Below, piece after piece: positions 10,483 to 19,995 of a stretch of 64,000 nt of DNA. Source of the DNA: Chamaecyparis obtusa (Eukaryota > Streptophyta > Pinopsida > Cupressales > Cupressaceae); NCBI GenBank assembly GCA_027943335.1, contig BSBK01000966.1:186001-250000 (forward strand), written 5' to 3'. Under the pieces are notes generated by a model. That model had not been told where the DNA came from, made no database searches, and worked only from the letters and a program-made list of their open reading frames with translations. The position numbers and the translations under genes are program-made. The first letter of the stretch is position 1; every line of letters begins with the position of its first letter.

Positions 10483-10899
10483 CTACCCCTTTATGGCCTT
10501 TCTTTCAATGTACTCTATGTCAAATTCTGATAATACCATCATCCACTTAGCGAGCCTACCCGTAAGAGCAGCCTTACTAAGTAAATATTTTAGAGGATCA
10601 ATCTTAGCAATTAAATGTGTAGTATGAGCTAGCATGTAATGTTGCAACTTTTGGGAAGCAAACACCACAACAAGACAAGCTTTTTCAATGTTATTGTAAT
10701 TGACCTCATATGACACAAGAGTACAACTTATATAGTATATGGCCCTTTCTTTTCCATTTTCATCCAATTGAGCCAACAATGCCTCCAAGGAAGTGTTTGT
10801 AGCTGAAATGTATAGGATCAGTGGTTTCCCTGGAATAGGAGGCATTAGAATTGGAGGATTAGCCAAATATTGTTTTATTTGACAAGGCTCTTTTGGCAA
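10483..10899 (-). CDS. E2 RT-linked RNase H (partial frame)
   Basis: This 138-residue frame overlaps the end of the RT frame by 25 nt in a different phase, so a frameshift lies near 10890. It shows KPLILYISATNTSLEALLAQ, ERAIYYISCTLVSYEVNY (around the catalytic Glu region), the helix ACLVVVFASQKLQHYMLAHT, and DPLKYLLSKAALTGRLAKWM. This is the standard tether and RNase H block of Ty3/gypsy RT. The usual first aspartate position reads ISATN, so activity is doubtful. Confidence 0.85.
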   Translation of the reverse strand: MPKEPCQIKQYLANPPILMPPIPGKPLILYISATNTSLEALLAQLDENGKERAIYYISCTLVSYEVNYNNIEKACLVVVFASQKLQHYMLAHTTHLIAKIDPLKYLLSKAALTGRLAKWMMVLSEFDIEYIERKAIKG

Positions 10900-11771
10900 T
10901 CCTCATTCCATACACATGTGGCTCCTTTATGCAACATTTTATTAAAAGGTTGTGCTCTATCTGTAAGCTGAGAAATAAACCTCCTAATCGATTGAAGACG
11001 TCCTTGAAGACTTCTCATTTGATTGATATTTTGAGGAGGTGGCATGTCTAAAATTGCTTGGAACTTTTCGAGATCAACATCTATGCCTTTAGTTGAAATG
11101 ATAAATCCTAAAAGTTTGCCTAAGGTGACACCAAATGCGCACTTCTTCGGATTTAGCCTAAGTTGAAACTGTTCCATTCGATCTAGAATCACTTCCAAAT
11201 CTTTAAGGTGTGTATCCCTTTTTCTTAATTTTGCCAAGGTATCATCCACATAATCTTCCATGTTCTTATGCATCATGTCATGAAATATAGTTGTCATAGC
11301 TCGTTGATAGGTAGCCCCCGCATTCTTTAATCCAAATGGCATGACATTCCAACAATAGGTTCCCCATGCACAAGTGAATGCTATTTTCTCTTGATCTTCG
11401 GGTGCTATCTTAATATAATTATATCCACTAAATCCATCCATTAGAGAGTATATTTCATAACCCGCTGTCATGTCCACTATCATGTCAATATTTGGAAGTG
11501 GAAAATCATCCTTTGGGCATGATTTGTTTAAATCTCTAAAATCTGTGCATACACGAATGGATCCATCATGTTTGGAAACTGGTACTATGTTTGAGATCCA
11601 TTCTGCATAATCTATGGCTCTAATAAATCTAGCTCTCAAGAGTTTTTCTAATTCTGCTTTGACAAGGAGAGCTACATGTGGATGCATCTTTCTCAGTCTC
11701 TGTTTCACTGGTTTGACTCTTGGGGCTATGGATAAGTGATGCATTATAAGATTTGTGTCAAGCCCTAGCAT
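10875..11771 (-). CDS. E2 reverse transcriptase (open frame)
   Basis: A 298-residue open frame covers nearly the whole RT domain: MHPHVALLVKAELEKLL at 29-45, WISNIVPVSKHDGSIRVCTD to 77, SLMDGFSGY with Asp112, WNVMPFGLKNAGATYQRAM at 141-159, intact YVDD at 174-177, LNPKKCAFGV and LLGFIIS after that, then the thumb and connection RSLQGRLQSIRRFISQL. It copies element RNA into DNA. This is the best preserved enzyme of E2. The flanking frames have shifts, so no full polyprotein can be made. Confidence 0.9.
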   Translation of the reverse strand: MLGLDTNLIMHHLSIAPRVKPVKQRLRKMHPHVALLVKAELEKLLRARFIRAIDYAEWISNIVPVSKHDGSIRVCTDFRDLNKSCPKDDFPLPNIDMIVDMTAGYEIYSLMDGFSGYNYIKIAPEDQEKIAFTCAWGTYCWNVMPFGLKNAGATYQRAMTTIFHDMMHKNMEDYVDDTLAKLRKRDTHLKDLEVILDRMEQFQLRLNPKKCAFGVTLGKLLGFIISTKGIDVDLEKFQAILDMPPPQNINQMRSLQGRLQSIRRFISQLTDRAQPFNKMLHKGATCVWNEDCQKSLVK

Positions 11772-11807
11772 GTCTGAATAAGTCCATGCAAAATTGATTT
11801 TTTTCTT

Positions 11808-12926
11808 TTATAGGAATTGCACATATGCCTTAGTTTCTTCCTCTGACAAAGACTGAGCAAGATGAACAATTTGAGGAGCTTCTTCTGTGTTCAAATTAAC
11901 TAGTTTAGTGGGCTCAATCAACACTGATGACCTGTCTTGAAAATAACTGGGAAAGTTATTAAGTACCCCATCCTTGGGTGCCTCAAAGAGGTTTTCACCC
12001 TTGGATACATCATTTCTTTTTAGTATTTTTGGTTCTAACACCGCCACAAAGTGGTTTTCGCCATCAGAACACCTATTCATTTTCTTTTTTTCTTTTATTT
12101 TGTGACTAAGGTACTTAATATTAGGCTCAGTCATACTCATAGTTGGCTCACTGGTGGAAGACACTACTGGCTCAACGACATTAAGGTAACATGCGATCTC
12201 ATAGTCATTCTGAAAAGTCAATAGTTGTGGCTCTTGTGAAATTTGAGACCAATCAATTAAATGGTGGTTGACAATAGGTAGGTCTATGACTGGTTCAACA
12301 TTGTGAATGTGGTGGATGTCATTTCTAGTGACCATATATTCAGGATCTATCAAGTTTCCTTCTAAAGCACCCGAATCAGGGTTCGTCCTTCCTAACGAAG
12401 TATCATCCACTAAGGCGATTCGAGGAGTCCAATCCTCTAGCCCTACACTAGGCTCATCAACTACGTCGGGTTGGGCATTATAGGCTTGAATAACATCAAC
12501 ATCCAAGTCTATGGTTGCATTTGAGAGTGAATCCCATTCAAATTCATGTGAATCTGTTTCTGAATTTTCAACATTTGGGGCTTGTGATGTAGAAGCCTCA
12601 CAATTTTGAAGAATCTCCCCTTCTCTAGGAATTTGCTGAACCGCAAAAGTATTTGAATCATTATCACCTATCATAGTTGGGGTGATGACACTTTCCATGG
12701 CTAATCTAGCATTCCTATAGTCGCTATCCATCGCATCTGGGATAGGAGGACTATCAATTGTTAAATTTTGAAATTCCCCCCAAAGGAGATCAGTTGAAGG
12801 TACCCAATCTTCTGTTATGTCTTGTTGGTTAGAAAGATTAGGTGTGTATTCAGAATTAGAATTACTGTCCATCGCAACTAGGACAACAGTACCTTTTGGT
12901 TTATCACTTTCAAAACCTAAACCCAC
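11808..12926 (-). CDS. E2 protease-RT spacer of polyprotein
   Basis: A 372-residue acidic frame with many Asp, Glu, Asn and Ser residues and no known domain. Its C-terminus (QIVHLAQSLSEEETKAYVQF) is the segment that precedes RT in this family. E3 has the same spacer at 49194-50430 in pieces, with similar motifs (a stretch of YLSHKIKEKKK and an EPxxSVLIEPT-like stretch). Such a long acidic spacer between protease and RT seems to be a family trait. Its role is unknown. Confidence 0.65.
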   Translation of the reverse strand: MGLGFESDKPKGTVVLVAMDSNSNSEYTPNLSNQQDITEDWVPSTDLLWGEFQNLTIDSPPIPDAMDSDYRNARLAMESVITPTMIGDNDSNTFAVQQIPREGEILQNCEASTSQAPNVENSETDSHEFEWDSLSNATIDLDVDVIQAYNAQPDVVDEPSVGLEDWTPRIALVDDTSLGRTNPDSGALEGNLIDPEYMVTRNDIHHIHNVEPVIDLPIVNHHLIDWSQISQEPQLLTFQNDYEIACYLNVVEPVVSSTSEPTMSMTEPNIKYLSHKIKEKKKMNRCSDGENHFVAVLEPKILKRNDVSKGENLFEAPKDGVLNNFPSYFQDRSSVLIEPTKLVNLNTEEAPQIVHLAQSLSEEETKAYVQFL

Positions 12927-12941
12927 TGTGGATTTGTTACG

Positions 12942-13860
12942 TCATGTAAATAAAGCATGATCCAATGGCTTAGACTTGGCATTCAATCTATCACTAAGGG
13001 GACCATGTCTCGGATATCCCATATTCTTCACTAACGTGTACCCTCTACCATAAACTTTAGGTGGAGCAAAATTTTCATTGTGTTGGTACTTTTCCTCATG
13101 ATAGATCCAGTCTCTTACGACAATTTCCTCTTTCTCTTCCTGAATAGGAACTGAAGACTCAACAAACTTTCCAAACAATGTCATAGCCAATGATGAAGGT
13201 TTCATATTTGGTGATGGTTTCCCGTAGGACCTAGGAGAGATCGGCAATTTTGTAAAAGAATCAATTTTATAATCTCCCATCCCAAGATCTATGGTTTTAA
13301 ACTTCTCCTTGCATTGTTCAAGTGAAATACTAGAACTATCAGCTTCCCTATTCAAAGGTATATGTGATCCAGTAAAAAGGTTGTTAACTGACAAAGTACT
13401 ATCTCCAGGGATGCAAATTTCTACACCATTATGAGGAAACTTAACACACTGGTGATATGTTGATGGGACTACTTGCATTTCGTGAATCCATGGCCTACCT
13501 AGCAAAATGTTGTAGGCTAAAGGTCCAACATCAACAATTTGAAATAAGATATCCTTTTCTACTGGACTAATGCGAATAGGCAAAACGGCCAATCCCTTGG
13601 GAACTTCTTTCTGCTTCATTGTATGCCTTGATTGTGATCTTTTTCCTTGTGTCAATGACTTCTTCAGAATATCCTAGAGCTTTTAACAAACTCATAGTAC
13701 AAATATTTAGCCTTGCACCCCCATCTATCAATACGCGCCTGACACGGGTTTTATGAATAATGACTTCTATGTGTAAGGCCAAGTTATGTGGGTGACTGAT
13801 GGATTTGTCATCTTCTTTTGAGAAAGTGAGGTAATGAGGGCTAGCCAAATGGTTGACCAT
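12942..13860 (-). CDS. E2 aspartic protease and C-terminal extension
   Basis: Two overlapping frames, 13860-13567 (97 aa) and 13655-12942 (237 aa), with a frameshift where they overlap. The first has RVLIDGGARLNICTMSLLKA, where D-G-G-A stands in the retropepsin active site, then KKITIKAYNEAERSSQG. The second has the flap-distal block AYNILLGRPWIHEM followed by QVVPSTYHQCVKF, then a tail with YKIDSFTKLP and GRGYTLVKNMGYPRHGPL, a G-patch-like stretch. The protease releases gag and pol proteins. Confidence 0.8.
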
Positions 13861-13863
13861 ATT

Positions 13864-15689
13864 CTAGAATTGATCAATATCTAAGTTGTTAGGGACACTA
13901 GCTACTCGCAAAGCATCCTCAAGGACACGCTTATGCCTTGGGGACAATTCCAAGAGTTCAAATATAGAAATCTGAGCTAGCATGCATTGAAGTTGATCAA
14001 CAAGGTTGTAATTAAGCTCGGGGCCAACAACAAATTTAGAGGGAATTTGCTTAGATGAAGACTGCCTAGGCCTGCTGGAATTAGGACCTCTAATGACAAT
14101 AGGAGGTTGACTAACTTGACTCCTAGTAACAACATGAAGAGACCGAGACTCCCTACGTGAGTTAGGTCCTCTCAACACAACTATGGGTCCTTCATTAGGC
14201 ATTTTTCTTGAATCATCATCATGATCATAAGAATCCTTTTTCCTCATCATATTGATAGTTTCTTCAACCACCTCAAGCATGTTGATCACATTATCAGCTT
14301 GTGTGTATGTATAGTTGATTGCTACCTTGCCATTCTTATTATTGTTGTTGGAACCTTCTCCTTTCTCATACTTTGGCAAGGGTTCTTTAAAAGCCTTATG
14401 GTCAAAATTTGAGGTTAAACCATCCACTTGCAATCTACCAAGCTCTCAATGAGGTCTTGGACAAGATGTTTGATTTTGAACTAGTTCTCTATATCATGCC
14501 CAATTCCATTGTGATACACATAATACGCCTTCTCATTCCACCAATATGGTTTTGGATCTGGAATGTGAAATTTTGAAGGGTCTTGAGGTCGTACTAAATT
14601 ATGAGCAATAAGAGTTTTGAAAATGTCAGCATAAGAATCTCCCAACTTTGTAAATTGTCTCTTCTCAGTCTTAGGCTTTCCTTGATACTTTGGTTTGCCA
14701 TCTTGTTGCTCTGAGGACATTTGAAGTTTCATGGCTTGTACCACCTTGGAAAGATTAAGGACTTCACTTTTAGGTTGAGGTGCATCGACAATACCATCAT
14801 TAACCACTTGTTTATTCTTGTTCCAATGATTGTTATTTTTGTCCTTATTTCCACTATTGTTATTTTGGCCATTGTTATTATTCGTTGATTTCACCAAAAT
14901 TCCTTGCTCTTTTAAAACATCTTCAATGTGGCAAGCGACTTCAACCGTGGTGTCAAAAGAGTTGAAAGGAATCTTTCTAACTTCATATCTTAGCTCTGGA
15001 ACCAAATTGCTCACAATAATGTCAATTCTCTCCTCCTCTGGAATTGTTCTTGGATATTTCGCGCATAAGAGCCTCCACCTTTGCAAGAATGAAACAAATG
15101 ACTCTCCTTGATTTTGCTTCAGTTTACACAAATCAAGCATTGTGACAGATCATGTTAAATTATAGGCAAAATGTTGTACAAACCTTTCCACAAGTTCCTT
15201 AAATGTCTTGACTGGGGGAGTAAGGTTAGTGAACCACTCCATTGCTTGCCCCTTGAGGCTTCTAGGGAATAATGTCATTAAGTATGAATCCTCATGGTGG
15301 AAAGAAAAACTCATGATATAGAATTGCCTTACGTGATCATGGGGGTCACCAATGCCATCATATTTGTCATAGGTAGGAAACTCCACCTTCTTAGGAAAAT
15401 CAATCATTACAACACTCTTGTCAATAGGATTGGGACAAATAGAATCCAAGTTGAAAGTACTTTTGGGGGCCCTCATGTTGTCCACATCTCTTTGCAATTG
15501 TTTGATCACTTCATTTGTGGATCGGTCTTGCTTCTTTACCTTTCTATCCACATCAAAATCAAAGGGGACCCTCACACCCTTATTAATTAAACTTTCTAGG
15601 AATTGATCTTTATTCTGTTCCACATACCTTTCGACATAGGCTTGAAATGAAGGTTCTTGTTGAATAGCCATGAAGTCTAAGGTGTCCAA
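13864..15689 (-). pseudogene. E2 gag, capsid and tail
   Basis: Three frames, 15689-15150, 15140-14481 and 14433-13864, separated by stops. The capsid core is PTYDKYDGIGDPHDHVRQFY, LFPRSLKGQAMEWFTNLTPP, FKELVERFVQHF, then LKQNQGESFVSFLQRWRLL and ERIDIIVSNLVPELRYEVRK: the retrotransposon gag domain. A zinc-knuckle-like CCHC variant has lost its first cysteine (YYVYHNGIGHDIEN then stop). The tail has an Asn-rich linker and leads to LFELLELSPRHKRVLEDALR before the protease. Confidence 0.8.
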
Positions 15690-15753
15690 ATTAACATTCC
15701 TCCCCCTATGTTGTGAAGTACGATGTGCTCTTTGGGAGGGTTGTCTAGAAAGT

Positions 15754-16594
15754 CTAGGAGGTGAATTCTCCTATTGTGATCAACTCTTGAAACTCTTCTT
15801 CCTCTTGGACTTGGTGATCTTGAGGGTGTCCTAGACCTCCTTCAAGTCTTAGGACTTTGAGAGGGTGTTGATGGTGGAGAATTGGTTCCACTATTAGTCC
15901 TTCTTCCATAAAATTGTCTTTGAAGTTGTCGCGCATACAACCTATCTTCTTCTTCTTGTAATGCTCTTTTCTTCATTTCTAATAAGGCTTTCTCTTCTTC
16001 TTCCAATCTCCTAAGTTTTTCCTATCTCGCAGCTTGTTCATCTATATAACCTTGCTTAGCTCTTTTAATAGCCCTCAATCTAGCATTAGTATGCCAACGA
16101 TTTTCCTTAGTTGGAGATGAAGGTCCTGATGCATTGAATAAGTTGGCTACATTGATATGGTATTCTGGATCATTGTTGTGATCAATATGTTGTGGGGACC
16201 CTGACTTCGAAGGACTATGCCTATGGTGTCTTCCTGCTCTTTGTTGAGGATCCCAATATCTTGATTTATCATGAGGTGACCTTGGTGGACTATATCTGAG
16301 GTCATTATCATCATTATGTATGAAACTTGAAAACATTTCTTGAAGATTGTGGTTGATATCTTCTCTAGAATTTTTGATGTTTGAAAAACTCATGTTTGTG
16401 CCTGATGAGTAGTGTGTCTTAGGTGTACCTTCCTCACAAGGATTAGCCTCAACCTCTAGTTGACTCCTAGGGGACTGATCAAAGAGGGGTTCCTTTTCTT
16501 TACGTTGTTGACGTGTTCTAACTGGTGGTAACTAATTAAAGATAACTGGGGGTCTTTTCCTTTGATTCACTTGATATCTTGTAGTAATTGACAT
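15754..16594 (-). pseudogene. E2 gag N-terminal region
   Basis: On the minus strand gag starts at ATG 16594 (MSITTRYQVNQRKRPP); the E3 homologue starts MPVTTQFQFEQGSHPP at 46042, which supports the choice. A stop follows after 20 codons; the rest reads on in the frame 16393-16022 and beyond. Visible parts are a His/Asp/Pro-rich stretch with HHRHSPSKSGSPQH, a charged coiled-coil (RLEEEEKALLEMKKRAL) near 15960-16010, and a Ser/Arg-rich segment near 15800. Confidence 0.65.
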
Positions 16595-18972
16595 GAAAGA
16601 AAGAGATTCTAAGTGATAGGTCAATGTCTCAAAGTGTCAATTCCAACCTAGGATAATTGAGATTCTCTATTGCCCAAAGAGAAAATGAAAAGATAGAAAA
16701 ATAAAAGGTGTCACCGACACTGGCAAAGAAGTGCCTCAAGTCAAAGGGTGAATACCCTTGCACTTTTGAATCAAGAGGTTGGACTTAACCAAAATTCAAA
16801 TTGAAATTGAGCTATATGAAAAATGATTTGGACAATAGTAGGATCAAAATTCTCCAAGGGTGTAATCAACAATTCTAAAGACAAACTTTTCACTAGGAAT
16901 AACTCTTCTAACTTGACAAATTATTTTCAAGGTAACCTTATGAATCAATTGAAATGATCCCTAGAAGGCTAAAATCAAGAATTTGCAATCAAAACAGGTC
17001 TCTAACAGTAAGATCAGATAACCTACTCAAAGGTCAAGTTGTACTAAAAGCAACTTAATGACTAAAACTAAGAATATTGCTAAAAACTTCCAAGCGACAG
17101 ACTCCAGGCAAACCAGGCGATATACCTAAGACCGGGTGATACTTCTCCTTCTAACAGGCGATAGACCATATAACTGCTAGGCGACAGAATCCAGGCAGTG
17201 CGGGTGACACAATGCAAAATGATATGTCACACGATATTTCTAACAAGTGTAGGCGATACTGATGCTGATCTTGACCAATTTTGTGCAAAATTTTGAGTTT
17301 TTTAAGGTTTGATTTCAAGTTTCTGAATCTGAGGGTGAAAATGTCTGATTTCAATCACAAATTTAACAACATTTGGACAGGTTTGCAAATAGTAGGGGAT
17401 CAAACATGTCTCCAAACACTTGAAACAAGGGCAAAAGCAACTTTGCCAAGACAAAGACTTGTGATATCAAAAGTAAAATTACACCCTATGGAAGCTACTG
17501 ATTGTTTATATGTTGAGAATGTTTACACTGGTTTAGCACATTCGAAGACACTCCAAGCAATATCTATCCTAAAAAGTCAAGGCTCATTACTTACCAACTT
17601 AGCCCACAACTTGATGTCCCCTCACCTCACACCAAGTGGTTGCCCACAAGAGATATTGGCTTTGTCATGGAAGTGTCAAATAACACAACCAAAGGAACAC
17701 ATATGGTGAGTATCTTGGGGTGATCCGGGTTAGTCCACTTGGATCAATCCTTGCACTAAGAAGATAAGTGGCTAAAATAGGTGGCCTCTATCTAATGGTT
17801 CTTAATAAGGGCTTCCATTCACAACACCCCTCTTGCTCCTCAAAAAGGACTAGGAACTCGCGGTCTCAAGAGTACCTTAAGCATTCTTGCTCAATGCTTT
17901 CCCCATGGTCGCAATCCCATGAGCTACTCACATCAAGTGAAGACAAGTGTTATGTCTACCAAGGTTTTGTGTCCTCGATAGCCTTGAGTTTATAGTGGGT
18001 TGGAAGAGCCGGCAAAAAGCTTGTCCCCACTTGGGTCATTCCTCTTGATTGCTCAAGAGCAGGCCTACTAAAGGATCCTAAACTAAACAAAGAATGGATG
18101 ATTTTTGAGGTTCAAGGTTTTTGGTTCACCACAAGGGTGAAGAGCATACTCCCCTATCTCAAAAAATTCTCCCAAACACACCAAGCAAAATTCAATTACC
18201 CCCTTGCTTCCAAAACCTTAAGATGGGTCAAGATTTTCTAGTTCACCTAAAGGTGAAGAGCATACTTCTCCTACCACCTCAAAATCTCTTTCACAAGGTG
18301 TTAAAGTTCCTAAAACAATTAGTAGATGCCACACTTGAAATGAAATAAATCACAAACACTTGAAAATTTTTCTTTTTACTTTTGATTATGCTTTGGGCAG
18401 CCCTACAAAAATTGTTAGTAGCCCTTTAGCATGCAATTTATGGCAATCTCCTTCAAGCAAAGCTCCTACAACCACAACTTGTTAGACAACTAGGGTTAGG
18501 GAAATCAAAATCCAAATGAAAGTCATGCAAGAAACTGATTAATTTAAGCTAAGAAATGCAAGTTAGACCTATCTAAATGCAATAAACAAAACCAGCAAAC
18601 TAAATATGATCAAATTCAAATGATAAAACTCAAAGTGCACCTCTCTGTCAGATCAGGTGATATACCTCAGACTTCACCAGAATCGTGCGACATAGTTTCC
18701 TATATTCGGGTGATACTTATTGGTCTGGGTGATAACCTATATAATAGTCGGGTGACAGATCGCACAATACCAGGCGACAAAACTTAATACAGGCGGACGA
18801 TTCTTCCTTTGCGCGAAGTGTCGCACCTGTATATTGAGAAATGTCGCATGATAATCTTGAGAAGTGTCACGCGATATTCTGAGATAGAAAATAGAGAATA
18901 CAGAATATGCACAAATTAATCTAAAAAATCACAAAAATGCAACAAATCTAAAGGACAAAGTCTATCTACTCT
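16595..18972 (-). other. E2 5' leader (non-coding)
   Basis: This 2.4 kb stretch lies between the primer binding site and gag, with no credible coding region. The E3 leader (43745-46041) is the same length and shares landmarks. It has two copies of a hairpin-bearing motif (TTCACC...GGTGAA at 18125-18141 and 18242-18257), each followed by GAAGAGCATACT, and two clusters of degenerate GCGATA/GCGACA repeats (17095-17265 and 18650-18880; sense strand TATCGC/TGTCGC). Long leaders carry packaging and dimerisation signals in LTR elements; a role here is inferred. Confidence 0.7.
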
Positions 18973-18990
18973 GCCCCACGGTGGGCGCGA
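18973..18990 (-). other. E2 primer binding site
   Basis: On the minus strand the 18-mer TCGCGCCCACCGTGGGGC starts 4 nt after the 5' LTR. It differs by one base from TGGCGCCCACCGTGGGGC, a common plant Ty3/gypsy primer site. E3 has a related one at 43727-43744. Confidence 0.8.
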
Positions 18991-18994
18991 GAAA

Positions 18995-19995
18995 TGTATG
19001 GTGAAAATGTGACCACACTTCTATGAATCCTTACATGCAAGAAAACTCAAGAATGAGCCCTCACAAATTGATCCATAGCTCTTTATGCATGGAGTTGCAA
19101 GATATGGAATTTGCTCTCAGCTAGAGCTATAAACTTGTGACCTTGCTAGTCAACCACACAATGAGAGATTCCAAATCAAAGACAAGGGCAACAATGCCAA
19201 TATCTCCAATGAAATCAAGATGTATGCAATGTAATGCAAATCTACATGAGAATGCAAATTACTCTATGAAAATGAAAGATGTAATTAAGCTATTGAAAGG
19301 AAATAACAAAGGATTACAACCTTCCTAATTAGACTATGTGAGATTATTCTATTGCATAAAAGGAAATCTATACTAAGAATGCCATGATCATGCAACTAAG
19401 AAAGGAAATATGAAACTATGAAATGCAACAATGATCTTCAAAGCTTGGATGCAAGAATATCTTCAAAGAGCTCCAAAATGACCTAGAAAACCTATAGCAT
19501 AACAATAGCATGAAAACTTAAGATATCTCAAATGAAGAAGAGAACTCTCCTTTTATAAGAAATGAGGTGAAATGAACCATTGAGATTAAGAGGCAAAAGA
19601 CTTAATCAACGGTGGAGAAAAATGGAAGCTTGATCCTTGTGCACAAATATCTTCCAATGAGAAAATAGGAGTTGACTTTTGTGTCCATATGAGACAAAAA
19701 GTACTTTTTCTCTTTTTATAAAATAAGAATGATGCTTTATTTGTGCAACTTAGGATAAGAGGAAAAGTGGGAGCTTTTTATTTATTAAAAGTGGAGGAAA
19801 TATTTCTTTTAATTAAATAAAGATTTTAGGATAAAATGGTTAGCCCATGGAAAATAATCGAAAATGATGAAATTAAGATTTGATCAAGAAATTGATACTG
19901 TTGAAAAATATTGATTATTGATAAAACTGATTTAGAGATAAATAAATCAAATAAATGGGGCCCAAAGTCTAGGCGACCATTTTTGGGTGCATACA
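18995..19995 (-). repeat. E2 5' LTR
   Basis: This 1001 bp LTR starts TGTATG and ends CATACA (inverted repeat ends). Read on the minus strand it begins TGTATGCACCCAAAAATGGT, like the E3 LTR. A TATA box TATAAAAGGAGAG lies at about 19545-19557 on the minus strand, so transcription of E2 would start just left of it. Confidence 0.93.

Larger units (their letters stand above)
5706..19995 (-). mobile_element. E2: full-length Tat-like Ty3/gypsy LTR retrotransposon
   Basis: The 14.3 kb element is bounded by LTRs of 999 and 1001 bp with TGTATG...CATACA ends (left copy ends CATATA) and a 5 bp target duplication. On the minus strand the order is LTR, primer binding site, 2.4 kb leader, gag, protease, long spacer, RT, RNase H, aRNase H, integrase, 1.9 kb 3' untranslated region, polypurine tract, LTR. 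The extra aRNase H after RNase H is diagnostic of Tat-like elements. The LTRs differ by about 3-4% by eye and all polyprotein parts carry stops or frameshifts, so the copy is old and cannot move by itself. It sits inside the E0 reading frame. Confidence 0.93.

Noticed and set aside
17281..18348. Three plus-strand frames in the E2 leader
   Set aside because: They lie antisense in a conserved non-coding leader; E3 has no matching frame.
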